Shown here piece after piece: positions 35,025 through 44,665 of a stretch of DNA of 57,714 nucleotides. Every line of letters begins with the position of its first letter. Position 1 is the stretch's first letter. The notes beneath the pieces were generated by a model that ran no database searches, was not told the DNA's origin, and worked only from the letters and a program-made list of their open reading frames with translations. A program made the position numbers and the translations under genes. Source of the stretch: Methylophaga sp. (lineage in GTDB: Bacteria; Pseudomonadota; Gammaproteobacteria; Nitrosococcales; Methylophagaceae); the NCBI RefSeq assembly GCF_030651745.1, contig NZ_JAUSCC010000039.1, positions 1 to 57,714 of the forward strand. The letters are read 5' to 3'.

Positions 35025-36155
35025 TTATTTTGTGGAATGTAAAATAACCGCGGCCTGATAACGGGGTTTACCGTAACCCAGCATGCGATTGAATTCTTTA
35101 TGTGTGACCGGCACATAAAAACTGTCGGTTAAGGTTTTGTCATCATCCCAATCGATATCCGGATCGTGAAAATAGACAAAAGTATCGGAAATCGACACCA
35201 GCACCACCCAGTGTGGTGACTTGTTTTGATTTAACCGATAAGAGCTGATCAGCACCACCGCCAGCGCCCCTTGATGCAGATAATCTCGCAACAAGTTCAC
35301 ATCGATCTGTCGCATCTGCTGCTCAACATCTGACGTTTCCAGTTGCTGCATAAAATCCTGATGCACACATTCCATCACGGCTTTTTTATCTTCACTACGC
35401 ACGCCGTTTACAAATGGCACATCAGCGCTGTTGGTGATTAATGTTGTTTTGAAATAACGTCGCCATGCCGCCAAAGCCAGACCTTGAGCACTACAACCTC
35501 CATGACCGGAAGTCATAAAAATGGTGGTGGCTTCGCGCCATAACTGTAATTCCAGACCACGATCCAGATGCATGACCGGTTGCAGAGTTTTCATCGCCAT
35601 CATCAAACTGGCGGGGCCGCAGGTGAAATCGGTACTTTGTGAATAATGAAAAACCTGCTGATGCAGCTCTTCGGGCTGAGGCTGTAATACCTTCATCATG
35701 CGTAAAGCGTTGGCATGATCTTCATAGTAATCACTGACAATTTCAAACTGGTGATAGCCGAGGCTTTCATAAAGTTTGATAGCGCCTACATTATCCGGGC
35801 GCACTTCCAGGCGGATAAAACTGCGACCGGCAATCAATGCAGCCTGTTCAGCCTCTTTCATCAACGCCCTGGCAATTTTCTGGTTACGGTATTCTGGTAA
35901 CACCGCCAGCGAATAAATACGCCCCAGCGACGTGCCTCTGGCATACAGCAATAACACATAGCCCATGATGTTTTGCTGTTGTTCGGCCACTAGTAATAAT
36001 GCGTTGGCCTTGTTGATCATCCATTTGAAGCTGCGGCGGGATAATTGATCGCTATCAAAACAGATGTTTTCAATTGTCAGCAGTGCATCTACATCCGCTA
36101 ACGTGGCCGCACGAAAATTTATTGAATCAGTCTGTTGCTTAACTGCCATTTGCAT
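35025..36155 (-). CDS. GNAT acetyltransferase fused to C39-like peptidase
   Basis: A 376-residue two-domain protein. Residues about 10-155 are a RimI-like GNAT domain (GRIYSLAVLPEYRNQKIARALMKEAEQAA is the acetyl-CoA loop). Residues about 165-376 are a papain-fold C39-like peptidase (DUF3335 type) with nucleophile Cys in DFTCGPASLMMAM, His in SPHWVVLVSI and Asp in FHDPDIDWDD. Its start overlaps the end of the M14-like gene by 17 bases, so the two are co-translated. Together with the divergent RimK-like ligase it forms a group seen in other proteobacteria and thought to make or trim a peptide or modify a protein. The product is unknown. Confidence 0.85.
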   Translation of the reverse strand: MQMAVKQQTDSINFRAATLADVDALLTIENICFDSDQLSRRSFKWMINKANALLLVAEQQQNIMGYVLLLYARGTSLGRIYSLAVLPEYRNQKIARALMKEAEQAALIAGRSFIRLEVRPDNVGAIKLYESLGYHQFEIVSDYYEDHANALRMMKVLQPQPEELHQQVFHYSQSTDFTCGPASLMMAMKTLQPVMHLDRGLELQLWREATTIFMTSGHGGCSAQGLALAAWRRYFKTTLITNSADVPFVNGVRSEDKKAVMECVHQDFMQQLETSDVEQQMRQIDVNLLRDYLHQGALAVVLISSYRLNQNKSPHWVVLVSISDTFVYFHDPDIDWDDDKTLTDSFYVPVTHKEFNRMLGYGKPRYQAAVILHSTK

Positions 36156-37209
36156 TGGCGGTTAAACCTTCCAAAGCCATTTCAATGACCTGCCGTCCAC
36201 GAAACAATACCAACTCCTGCCATTGGGTCTCGCTGGGGCAGAAAAAGTCTTGCATCGCATGTTTGATATCCAGCGTTTTCTGATCGGACCAGTCAATCTT
36301 GCCGGATTGCTGCAATTGCTGATCGGCAAACAATACATTCAACATTTGCTGGTTGCCAAAGGTACCGAATTCCAATGTCAGGAAACACACATTGTCACCT
36401 TGCTGGTGCCAGTAATAATCGTGCAGACCATGTTTGACGCCAGAGGTTGATGTACCCAGCGCCGGCTCCGTCACAGTGGCACCAAATAAATCACGAGCCT
36501 TCTTTAGACCGGCACTTTCAGGAGGATGGTCACAGATCAATTCACCATAACCATAAGGGCCCAGCCCACTATGAATATCAATGACGATCACATTGTCACG
36601 TTTTTCTGGTTTCAGTTGAGCGACCAGCTCTTCGATGGTTTGACGCGACCAGCTGGCTTTGTCACCACCGTAATAAAGCGCGTCGGCTTTGGCGTACTGG
36701 CCCTGGCTGAGCTTATCAAACTGCTCGCGTTGTTCACCAACCAGCTCAACAGCTTCTTTTTGTTTACTGAGCTTTTCCCAGATAGCAACTGCTTCAGCAG
36801 AGTCCGGCAGCTTTGCATTAAAATCGACAAAGTTACGGTTGATATCGATGCCTTCATGATCATTGCGGCTGGCACAGGCAAATCCCCAGGGATTTAACGC
36901 ATGAACCATCACAACACAGACATCGGCAGGTAATCGCCGATGACGTCCCACAAAATCCGATTGAATAGCTGAGCCAACACCGCCTTCAACGCCATGTACA
37001 CCTGAAACCAATACCAGAATATTTTTGGCCTTGGGACTTCCAGCCCAGGCGATATCACAGAACAAACGTTCATTTTTAGGGCCGCGAACCGGGTGGACAA
37101 TATTGTTAACCCGTTCGACAATGGAGCTTGTTTCCACTGCTGAGATAAACTTGTCTCGTGCACCAGCATAGCGTTGCGAAAACACACTCAGAACGGCTTC
37201 TGCATACAT
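36139..37209 (-). CDS. DUF2817 / M14-like metallopeptidase
   Basis: A 356-residue zinc carboxypeptidase-like protein. The metal motif HxxE is in SGVHGVEGGVG (about residue 70), the third ligand His in DIHSGLGPYGYGE (about residue 210) and the likely catalytic Glu in TLEFGTFG (about residue 278). DINRNFVDF is the substrate-binding block of the M14 fold. No signal peptide, so cytoplasmic. AGGAGAG precedes the ATG. It is the first gene of the operon with the GNAT-peptidase and is divergent from the RimK-like gene. Confidence 0.85.
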   Translation of the reverse strand: MYAEAVLSVFSQRYAGARDKFISAVETSSIVERVNNIVHPVRGPKNERLFCDIAWAGSPKAKNILVLVSGVHGVEGGVGSAIQSDFVGRHRRLPADVCVVMVHALNPWGFACASRNDHEGIDINRNFVDFNAKLPDSAEAVAIWEKLSKQKEAVELVGEQREQFDKLSQGQYAKADALYYGGDKASWSRQTIEELVAQLKPEKRDNVIVIDIHSGLGPYGYGELICDHPPESAGLKKARDLFGATVTEPALGTSTSGVKHGLHDYYWHQQGDNVCFLTLEFGTFGNQQMLNVLFADQQLQQSGKIDWSDQKTLDIKHAMQDFFCPSETQWQELVLFRGRQVIEMALEGLTANANGS

Positions 37210-37376
37210 GGCAACAACTCTCCTGTACTTAAAATTTCGGCGAAGAATAGGCGACTTTTATGATTTTGACCAGATAATCGGCGTAGTGGCAAAAATATTT
37301 ATCATAACCATGACACAATCACTTTATGATGCACAAATCGTCTGACCAACCTGAACCGGAGCTCCGTTAACGTCAT

Positions 37377-38861
37377 ATGACTAACCATTTGATAATTTTG
37401 GAAAATATAGAAGACTGGGCCCCTTATTTCCCCAGCGCTCAGGTTATTGCTGTGGATGATTATCTGCAAACCCCATCCCACATCGCGAGCGGTCGTGCGC
37501 AAATTATTAACCTCTGTCACGGTCTGGAATATTTAAGCCCCGGTTATTACTGCTCAATGGTGGCCGAAGCGCGTGGACATCGGGTGATGCCCAGTTTGCG
37601 AACCATCAATGATCTGTCTCGCAAAAGCCTGTATGCCTACGACTTATCAGATTTTGGAACACAACTTGATAAAGTAATCGCTGCCAGTCACAAACAATCC
37701 GAAACCAGTTTTAATCTGAAAGTATTTTTTGGTCAGTGTGAATTCAAGGGATTACAAAGACTGGCGAGACAAATTTTTGAACAATATCCCTGCCCGATCA
37801 TCGAAATCGAATTCAGTCACAAAGGTCACTGGTTAATTTCAGCGATCAAGGCTGCACCACTTAATCAGTTAACAGACACTGAACAGGATAGTTTTGCTAA
37901 TGCACTGGATGCCTTCAGTCATAAGCTGTGGCGTAAGCCCTCCAAGCGTCGTCAATACCGCTATGACATGGCCATTCTGCACAATCCAGATGAAAAAATG
38001 CCGCCCAGCGATGCCACCGCTTTAAAACGCTTTATCTCCAGCGGTAAACGTATAGGCATTGATGTGGAATTGATTACGCCACGTGACTATATTCGTATCG
38101 CTGAGTATGACGCTTTGTTTATCCGCGAGACCACGGCGATACATAACCACACCTATAAATTTGCCAGACGAGCTGAAAGTGAAGGACTGGTGGTCATTGA
38201 TGATCCCACGTCGATTATTCGCTGTACCAATAAGATCTATCTGAAAGAATTGCTGGAAAAGCATAATTTGCCGATGCCGGAATCGCATCTTTTGTATCGC
38301 AATGACAAGGTTGGTTTGGAAAAAATCTGCACCGAAGCAACCTTCCCGCTGGTGCTGAAGATCCCTGATGGCGCATTCTCCAAAGGCGTTATCAAGGTCA
38401 ATAATGCCGATGAACTGCGCAGTAATGCCGCCGATTTCTTCCAGCAATCCGCAATTATTCTGTTGCAGGAATTTATGTTTACCGATTATGACTGGCGTAT
38501 TGGTGTGTTTAATAACAAGCCTATATATGCCTGTCAGTATTTTATGAGCAAAGGCCATTGGCAGATTTATAACCACAACACCAAAAAAGGTACTGACTCC
38601 GGTAAATCGGCTGCAGTGCCTATTTCAGAAGTACCGGAAAAAGTGCTGAAAATCGCTATAAAATCGGCGAAACTGGTCGGAGATGGACTTTATGGCATCG
38701 ATATCAAACAAAGCGGTAGCCGAGTGGTGTTGATCGAAATAAACGATAACCCCAGTATCGATAGCGGGGTTGAAGATGCTTATCTGGGACCAGCTTTATA
38801 TGACGACATTATGCGAGAGTTTTTACGAAGATTAGAGATGCGAAAAGCGCATCGTCAATAA
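37377..38861 (+). CDS. RimK-like ATP-grasp amidoligase with RLAN domain
   Basis: A 494-residue protein. Residues 1-200 match the RimK-like ATP-grasp N-terminal (RLAN) domain (VDDYLQTPSHIASGRAQIINLC, GYYCSMVAEARGHRVMPSL). Residues about 210-490 are the ATP-grasp fold: KIPDGAFSKGVIKV is the glycine-rich lid, LLQEFM and DWRIGVFNNKPIYACQY follow, and EINDNPSIDSGVED carries the metal-binding Glu/Asn. Such enzymes form peptide or amide bonds, like RimK adding Glu to ribosomal protein S6; the substrate here is unknown. It is divergent from the M14-like and GNAT-C39 genes with 167 bases between. A strong terminator follows. Confidence 0.88.
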   Translation: MTNHLIILENIEDWAPYFPSAQVIAVDDYLQTPSHIASGRAQIINLCHGLEYLSPGYYCSMVAEARGHRVMPSLRTINDLSRKSLYAYDLSDFGTQLDKVIAASHKQSETSFNLKVFFGQCEFKGLQRLARQIFEQYPCPIIEIEFSHKGHWLISAIKAAPLNQLTDTEQDSFANALDAFSHKLWRKPSKRRQYRYDMAILHNPDEKMPPSDATALKRFISSGKRIGIDVELITPRDYIRIAEYDALFIRETTAIHNHTYKFARRAESEGLVVIDDPTSIIRCTNKIYLKELLEKHNLPMPESHLLYRNDKVGLEKICTEATFPLVLKIPDGAFSKGVIKVNNADELRSNAADFFQQSAIILLQEFMFTDYDWRIGVFNNKPIYACQYFMSKGHWQIYNHNTKKGTDSGKSAAVPISEVPEKVLKIAIKSAKLVGDGLYGIDIKQSGSRVVLIEINDNPSIDSGVEDAYLGPALYDDIMREFLRRLEMRKAHRQ

Positions 38862-38885
38862 GGCTTTTGCTTAACTTAATGACAT

Positions 38886-38924
38886 AAAAAAGCGGTGGCT
38901 GAATGAATCAGCCACCGCTTTTTT
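38886..38924. terminator. Bidirectional terminator
   Basis: AAAAAAGCGGTGGCTGA pairs perfectly with TCAGCCACCGCTTTTTT around a five-base loop. It serves both the RimK-like gene and the converging TonB-receptor gene. Confidence 0.93.
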
Positions 38925-38943
38925 GATTTTGACACTCGTTAAC

Positions 38944-41001
38944 TTAGAACGAGTAACTTGCACCAACATGCAGGCCACGACGTTCGCCTACAAAGTAACG
39001 GTATTGTTGGCTGAAACCATTAAAGTCTGCCCGCTCGGCATAATCCGTATCAAACAGGTTATGCACACGGCCATACAGCGTCAAACTCTCGGTTACTGCA
39101 TGCGAGGCACGTAAATTGAATAAATCATGTCCTTCGTATTTTCGAGCATTTGCATCATCCAAATAATACTCACTCATATGCACCCATTCGAGTTCAGCAC
39201 GACTTTTTGGCGTGACGTTCCAACCTAAGCGGACATTACCCATTCGTTTTGGTGCAGTAACCAGATAGTTACCTTTTTCGATATTGCTAGAGGTTCTATC
39301 AAAGTCATATTCATGTTTGGCAAACGTAACGTTGGCACCGATATCAAACAATTCATTGAAGGGATAAAACACGCCTAATTCAATACCGGTATGTTTGGTT
39401 TTACCATCTGGAACGTTTATTTGCGTGCTGTCGGTAAAGAAATAATCTTTTTTCTTCATCTGATATGCGGCGATTTCATATTGCAAACCAGCACCCACCC
39501 GACGAACACCAATTTCTACACTATCAATCGTTTCAGAATCAGCAGCACCACCTGTCGCTCCACGTTGTTGAATACGATAGAGGTCGGTGGTTTGAGGAGC
39601 ACGATTACCCCGTGCGTAGTTGATAAATGCAGCGGTATTGTCCGTCAGCTCTTGCACTACACCCAGTTTAGGACTCAGATTGCTGAAGGTATCTTTGCCA
39701 CTATCTGGACGTAGGTAACGAGTATTGCCTGGGATGATCGCAGAGTCTGTTTTATTGGTGTAATCATATTTGGTGTATTCGTAGCGAACCCCGGCGGTGA
39801 CACGAGTTTTATCCAATACCTGCCATTCGGAGTGGATATATGGCGCAAGTACGGTGGCATCGACCTCATAGTTATAATGCTCGCCCTGTATAAACTGACC
39901 TACTGACGGATTGAATTGCACTTCTGATAAGTCACCTTCCGTGTATTCAATATCAGTACCGACGATGATGCTATGGCCACCATCCAATTCTTTGGTTAAA
40001 GCAGATAATAAACCGGCGCTGGTATGCTTGTTCTTTTCAACTGGTTGGCCGGTTAAGAAATGCATTAAAAAATCCATTTCGGTATGACGCATATAAGGTG
40101 TAAGACGAAACGAAGTGGTTTCATTCAGCTGGCGCTCCCACTCGGTTGATAAGCGGAAAGACTTGGCATTGCGATATGCATCAACCCCTCGTTCTTTATT
40201 AGGGTTGCTTCTGGAAAGGCTGCCATCTTTATAAGCTTCAAAACCTTCAATGTAACCTGCTGTTTTCTGATTCAGATTACTGGCACTGAAAATGGTTTTA
40301 AAACTGTCCTGATCACCGTAATAATCATGACGCAGAGTGACTTTTTGCTGATCATATCCAGCATCTTCGGCATAACCATTATCGGTAGTGCCATTAACAC
40401 TGACACGGTAACCATGGCGACCAACGGTGTCACTGACAGTGCCTTTGAATTTGTATAAATCGTGTGGCCCCACCGAAAAATCGATTTGTCGTTCGAGGTT
40501 TAATGAAGGTGCACGGGTCAAAAAGTTCATCAGACCATGCACAGCGTTAGAACCATACAAAGCACTACCAGGGCCACGCACGACTTCAATACCACCCGCC
40601 TGTTCATGATTGACTTCAAACAAACCGTTTACATTAGCAAAACCCGCTGCACGTAATGGAAGTCCATCTTCAAGGTATAAAAACGAACCGGCACCAGCAC
40701 CACCTGACAGAACCGGCGAACGAATAGAAGTTAAATGCTCCTGGCCGTTACCACGTTGCACATTGACACCACTTATACGATTGACCACCTCTGTGACGTG
40801 ATCCGCACGAATCAGATCGATTTCTTCTTCTGAGATTTTGCCGGTATTACCTGCTAATTCCAGAATAGGTGTGCCCGAGCGCGTTCCGGTCACTACCAGT
40901 TCGTCAAGAGATAAATCCTGATCTTCCTGAGCATAAGCGGGTAAGGCAATATTCAAACTGGCCAAAGCCATTAGGGCGGATAATTTTCGTAAAGTCGGCA
41001 T
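38944..41001 (-). CDS. TonB-dependent receptor, no signalling domain
   Basis: A 685-residue outer-membrane transporter. The signal peptide ends at LPAYAQED and is followed by a TonB box-like segment (LDELVVTGTRS), the plug (EVVNRISGVNVQRGNGQEHLTSIRSPVLSGG, GGIEVVRGPGSALYGSNAVHGLMNFLT) and a barrel with C-terminal YSF. It has no STN domain and no sigma/anti-sigma genes nearby, and I see no Fur box or riboswitch upstream. The substrate could be a metal chelate, a vitamin or another scarce molecule; it cannot be told from sequence. AGGGA lies about ten bases before the ATG. Confidence 0.9.
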   Translation of the reverse strand: MPTLRKLSALMALASLNIALPAYAQEDQDLSLDELVVTGTRSGTPILELAGNTGKISEEEIDLIRADHVTEVVNRISGVNVQRGNGQEHLTSIRSPVLSGGAGAGSFLYLEDGLPLRAAGFANVNGLFEVNHEQAGGIEVVRGPGSALYGSNAVHGLMNFLTRAPSLNLERQIDFSVGPHDLYKFKGTVSDTVGRHGYRVSVNGTTDNGYAEDAGYDQQKVTLRHDYYGDQDSFKTIFSASNLNQKTAGYIEGFEAYKDGSLSRSNPNKERGVDAYRNAKSFRLSTEWERQLNETTSFRLTPYMRHTEMDFLMHFLTGQPVEKNKHTSAGLLSALTKELDGGHSIIVGTDIEYTEGDLSEVQFNPSVGQFIQGEHYNYEVDATVLAPYIHSEWQVLDKTRVTAGVRYEYTKYDYTNKTDSAIIPGNTRYLRPDSGKDTFSNLSPKLGVVQELTDNTAAFINYARGNRAPQTTDLYRIQQRGATGGAADSETIDSVEIGVRRVGAGLQYEIAAYQMKKKDYFFTDSTQINVPDGKTKHTGIELGVFYPFNELFDIGANVTFAKHEYDFDRTSSNIEKGNYLVTAPKRMGNVRLGWNVTPKSRAELEWVHMSEYYLDDANARKYEGHDLFNLRASHAVTESLTLYGRVHNLFDTDYAERADFNGFSQQYRYFVGERRGLHVGASYSF

Positions 41002-41154
41002 GAGCTATAATCCCTGAGCAGTATGTTGTAAAAAGTTAACGCATTCTCTCATGTTGTGTTTTTGCAACACATCAGAAAAATCCTTAAATGACGTTGAAAA
41101 ACGTCCTATCATCCCCATCTATTGACCCAAATCAATTTTTATCTAAAAGAGCCC

Positions 41155-42045
41155 ATGGAATATAAAGACTATTACAAGATCCTTGGTGTAAGCCGAACAG
41201 CAACACCTGAAGAGATAAAAAAAGCCTATCGCACCCTGGCGCGTAAGTTTCACCCTGATGTCAGCAAAGAAGAAAATGCTGAAGAAAAGTTCAAGGAAGT
41301 CGGTGAGGCTTACGAAGTTCTGCGAGATAAAGATAAGCGTGCCCAATACGATCAGTTTGGTGGACAGTTCCGTCATGGCCAATCATTTTCTCCACCTCCT
41401 GGCTGGGAAGAGAATGTCGGTGGCTTTGGTCAAGGTAATTTCAGCAGTTTTTTTGAAAACATGTTTGGTGGCATGGGCGGTATGGGTGGCGGCCGCAGTG
41501 ATAATTTCTTTGCCAGAGGGGACGACGTTAACGCCAAGATCACCATTTCATTAGAAGATGCATTTAACGGTGCGACCAAATCGATTCGTCGTCCTGCAGG
41601 CGCATCTCAATCTGGCACCGTCAGTGTCAAGATTCCTGCCGGAATTGAGCCCGGTAAAAAAATCCGTTTAACCGGCCAAGGTAAAGCCGGTATGAGCGGC
41701 AAACCCGGTGATTTATACCTGGAAATCCAGATTGCCCCGCATTCGCTTTATCGTCTGGATGGCAGGGATGTTTATCTGGATCTACCTATTGCCCCGTGGG
41801 AAGCCGCTTTGGGTGCCAAAATTACTGCGCCAACTTTAGCCGGAAAAATTAGTCTGAATATCCCGGCGGGTGCTCGCAGTGGTCAAAAAATGCGTTTAAA
41901 AGGTCGCGGCCTGCCCGGCAAAACGGCTGGAGATCAGTTTGTTGTTTTACAAATTATGACCCCTCCGGCAACGACTGCTGAAGCTAAAAAGTTTTACCAA
42001 GAAATGGCTGAAAAATTACCTTTTAACCCTCGTGAGAACATCTGA
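41155..42045 (+). CDS. cbpA: CbpA-type J-domain co-chaperone
   Basis: A 296-residue DnaJ-class protein. The J domain (residues 1-70) has the HPD motif in [12 protein letters not shown] Gly/Phe/Met-rich linker (residues about 70-130) and two C-terminal substrate-binding domains ([19 protein letters not shown] onward) follow; the zinc finger of DnaJ is absent, as expected for CbpA. It would work with DnaK. ATG 41155 begins [12 protein letters not shown], the normal start, with AAAAGAG upstream. It is about 19 bases ahead of the DegQ-type gene, likely in one operon. Confidence 0.93.
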   Translation: MEYKDYYKILGVSRTATPEEIKKAYRTLARKFHPDVSKEENAEEKFKEVGEAYEVLRDKDKRAQYDQFGGQFRHGQSFSPPPGWEENVGGFGQGNFSSFFENMFGGMGGMGGGRSDNFFARGDDVNAKITISLEDAFNGATKSIRRPAGASQSGTVSVKIPAGIEPGKKIRLTGQGKAGMSGKPGDLYLEIQIAPHSLYRLDGRDVYLDLPIAPWEAALGAKITAPTLAGKISLNIPAGARSGQKMRLKGRGLPGKTAGDQFVVLQIMTPPATTAEAKKFYQEMAEKLPFNPRENI

Positions 42046-42064
42046 AACATTTGAGGAAAACAAG

Positions 42065-43450
42065 ATGATGAACAAGCTGAAATCTGCTGTTGTCTGGTTA
42101 GCCGGTATTACCCTTTTGACGCAGGTGGCTGTCGCTGCCCTGCCTTTTTCATGGTTGGGCGATGACAATCAAATGCCAACATTGGCACCGATGCTGGATC
42201 GATCCAAACCAGCCGTTGTCAACATCGCAACGCGCAGTGAAGTGCGTATACAGGATAATCCGCTATTAAATGACCCTTTTTTCCGGCGTTTTTTTAACTT
42301 ACCCGAACAACAGCAACCTCGTACCCGTCAGGCGCAAAGCCTGGGTAGTGGCGTTATTGTGAATGCCAAAGAAGGGCTGGTATTAACCAACAACCATGTA
42401 ATTCAACGTGCTGATGAAATTACGGTTTCATTGCATGACGGCCGCAGTTTTCAGGCTGAAGTCGTTGGCAGCGATCCGGCAACCGATGTTGCTGTAATTC
42501 GTATTCCACCTGAAAATCTTACTGCCCTGCCACTAGCGGATTCAGATAGCCTACGGGTAGGTGATTTTGTGGTGGCAATTGGTAACCCATTTGGATTGGG
42601 CCAAACTGTGACTTCCGGTATTGTCAGTGCCTTGGGGCGTAGTGGTCTTGGTCTCGAAGGTTATGAAAACTTTATTCAAACCGATGCTTCAATCAACCCC
42701 GGTAATTCTGGTGGTGCCTTGGTCAATTTACGCGGTGAACTGGTCGGTATTAACACAGCCATCTTTTCGCCAGGACAAACTGGCAATATCGGTATTGGTT
42801 TTGCCATCCCAAGCAATCTGGTCAAACAAATCACCGATCAATTACTGGAACATGGCGAAGTACGCCGCGCTTATTTGGGCGTGCAAATGCAAGATATAAC
42901 ACCTGAATTAGCTCAAGCCTTTGGCATTGAAAATATCCGCGGTGGTGCTGTTGTGACAAACGTGATTCCGGGATCAGCTGCTGAAAAAGCCGGGTTAAAA
43001 GTGGGTGATGTGGTGACAGCCGTTGATGGTGTTTCACTGGCCAATGCCGATAACCTGCGTAATACCATTGGTTTATTAATGGTTGGTCAGTCGATCAAAC
43101 TGGACATCATTCGTGATGGTAAAGCACAAACTCTGACTGCAGAAGTAACAGAGGCACAACGTAGCACAGCTCAGACTGGTGAAGTGCACCCAAAATTAGC
43201 TGGGGCAACGTTTGGCGATATTGAACCAAGCTCACCTAATTACGGCAAAGTTCAAGGCATTATGTTGTATTCGGTACAACGTGGCAGCCCGGCCTGGAAT
43301 GCTGGTTTACGCAGCTATGACATTGTGACTTCAGTAAACCGCCAGCCAGTGAATGATCTGGAGCAGTTCAAACAGATGGTGACCAATCAACCGGAATTAT
43401 TGCTGAATATTGTTCGTGACAATCAGGCGATGTTCTTGTTGCTACGATAA
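42065..43450 (+). CDS. degQ: DegQ/DegP-type periplasmic serine protease
   Basis: A 461-residue HtrA protease. The signal peptide ends near VAVAALPF. The catalytic triad is H111 (NNHVIQ), D141 ([11 protein letters not shown]) and S215 (NPGNSGGAL). Two PDZ domains follow ([17 protein letters not shown]... and [26 protein letters not shown]). It degrades or refolds damaged periplasmic proteins. GAGGAAAAC precedes the ATG at 42065. Pairing with a cytoplasmic co-chaperone gene suggests a protein-quality unit. A UUCG-loop terminator closes the gene. Confidence 0.93.
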   Translation: MMNKLKSAVVWLAGITLLTQVAVAALPFSWLGDDNQMPTLAPMLDRSKPAVVNIATRSEVRIQDNPLLNDPFFRRFFNLPEQQQPRTRQAQSLGSGVIVNAKEGLVLTNNHVIQRADEITVSLHDGRSFQAEVVGSDPATDVAVIRIPPENLTALPLADSDSLRVGDFVVAIGNPFGLGQTVTSGIVSALGRSGLGLEGYENFIQTDASINPGNSGGALVNLRGELVGINTAIFSPGQTGNIGIGFAIPSNLVKQITDQLLEHGEVRRAYLGVQMQDITPELAQAFGIENIRGGAVVTNVIPGSAAEKAGLKVGDVVTAVDGVSLANADNLRNTIGLLMVGQSIKLDIIRDGKAQTLTAEVTEAQRSTAQTGEVHPKLAGATFGDIEPSSPNYGKVQGIMLYSVQRGSPAWNAGLRSYDIVTSVNRQPVNDLEQFKQMVTNQPELLLNIVRDNQAMFLLLR

Positions 43451-43455
43451 AAAAT

Positions 43456-43492
43456 CCGGCGCGGAGTTTCGACTCCGCGCCGGTTTATTTTA
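43456..43492 (+). terminator. Strong terminator with UUCG loop
   Basis: CCGGCGCGGAGT and ACTCCGCGCCGG form a 12-base-pair stem capped by TTCG, followed by TTTATTTT. It ends the cbpA-degQ unit. Confidence 0.93.
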
Positions 43493-43498
43493 CCGGGA

Positions 43499-43975
43499 CT
43501 ATAAACCCAACTCGCTCAGACTTGGATAATCATCCGGTCTTCTGCCTAAAGGCCAGGTTAATTTACGTTCACTTTCATGAATAGCTAAATCATTAATACT
43601 GGCATAACGTTTTTTCATTAAACCGTTGTCATCGAATTCCCAGTTTTCATTGCCGTATGAACGAAACCATTGTCCTGCTGCATCATGCCATTCATAGACA
43701 AATCTAACGGCAATCCGGTTATCCGTAAAAGCCCAAAGCTCTTTCACCAATCGATAATCCAATTCGGTTTGCCATTTTTTCTGCAGAAACGTTTTAATCT
43801 GTTCCCGCCCAGTTGGAAATTCAGACCTGTTCCGCCATTGACTGTCAGCGGTGTAAGCCATAGAGACTTTTTCCGGATCCCGGCTATTCCAGCCATCTTC
43901 CGCCATACGGACTTTTTGCACAGCAGTCTCACGGGTAAAAGGTGGAAACGGTGGTTTTTGTTCGGTTTGTAACAT
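43499..43975 (-). CDS. DUF1348 / NTF2-like SnoaL-type protein
   Basis: A 158-residue cone-fold protein of the DUF1348 family ([68 protein letters not shown], ending [17 protein letters not shown]). The family is widespread and has no established reaction. GGAG precedes the ATG at 43975. It is divergent from a TetR gene, and the short gap holds a perfect operator dyad, so it is probably the TetR target. Confidence 0.85.
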   Translation of the reverse strand: MLQTEQKPPFPPFTRETAVQKVRMAEDGWNSRDPEKVSMAYTADSQWRNRSEFPTGREQIKTFLQKKWQTELDYRLVKELWAFTDNRIAVRFVYEWHDAAGQWFRSYGNENWEFDDNGLMKKRYASINDLAIHESERKLTWPLGRRPDDYPSLSELGL

Positions 43976-43996
43976 GGTTTTATTCTCCAGCAACAA

Positions 43997-44041
43997 GGTA
44001 TACAAATCTGTCTACCAACAGAATAGACAGATCGGTATACC
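43997..44041. promoter_or_regulatory. TetR operator dyad
   Basis: A long perfect dyad: GGTATAC, three bases, TCTGTCTA, nine bases, TAGACAGA, three bases, GTATACC. It lies in the 102-base gap between the divergent DUF1348 and TetR genes and should control both. Confidence 0.8.
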
Positions 44042-44077
44042 TCTGTCAAACTGGCTGTAAATTTATGAGAAAGCATT

Positions 44078-44653
44078 ATGGATAAACGTCAGCAATTAGT
44101 TCATGCCGCCTTTGATCTGTTTTATCGAAATGGCATTCATGCCGTTGGCATCAATCAGATCTTGCAGACTGCAGGTGTTGCCAAAAAAACGCTTTATCAT
44201 CATTTTGCCAGCAAAGATGAATTGATTGCGGCGGTGGTGGAATATCGCGATGAGAATTTTTACAACTGGTTAGCTGCTCGATTAGAACAAGTAACCCCCG
44301 GTTATGATGGCCTCAATGAATTATTTGATGCCGTAGATGATTGGATAAATAACCGTGTAGATTTGCTAACGGATTTCCATGGATGCTTTTTTATTAATAC
44401 CTGTGCTGAATTCAATAATCCACAACATCCGGTATATCAGCAATGTCAGCAACATAAACAAAAAATCAATGGCTTGATTGCTAAACAAATCCAGGCTTTG
44501 GGAATACCAGAACCCGCGAGTCAACAGGTCACCGAGTCCATCAGCCTGTTAAAAGAGGGGGCCATCGTAATGGCCCACGTACAAGGGGATTTAACGGCAG
44601 CAAACAAGGCTAAAGATATGGCCTGGATCGTGTTAGCTGCCTATTTAAGCTGA
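44078..44653 (+). CDS. TetR-family repressor
   Basis: A 191-residue regulator with the N-terminal helix-turn-helix of the family (LVHAAFDLFYRNGIHAVGINQILQTAGVAKKTLYHHFASKDELIAAV) and a ligand domain with CFFINTCAEF, as in TetR proteins of the YcdC/AcuR-like type. It should repress the divergent DUF1348 gene through the dyad in between. The inducer is unknown. Its stop is 12 bases from the convergent lipoprotein gene. Confidence 0.88.
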   Translation: MDKRQQLVHAAFDLFYRNGIHAVGINQILQTAGVAKKTLYHHFASKDELIAAVVEYRDENFYNWLAARLEQVTPGYDGLNELFDAVDDWINNRVDLLTDFHGCFFINTCAEFNNPQHPVYQQCQQHKQKINGLIAKQIQALGIPEPASQQVTESISLLKEGAIVMAHVQGDLTAANKAKDMAWIVLAAYLS

Positions 44654-44665
44654 AGACAGATTTAC

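Noticed and set aside
38022..38576. 184-codon frame opposite the RimK-like gene
   Set aside because: It lies entirely within a well-supported gene and shows no protein-family features.
41002..41154. Possible riboswitch before the TonB receptor at 38944-41001
   Set aside because: Only short five-base stems are visible and no cobalamin or thiamine riboswitch core could be matched.
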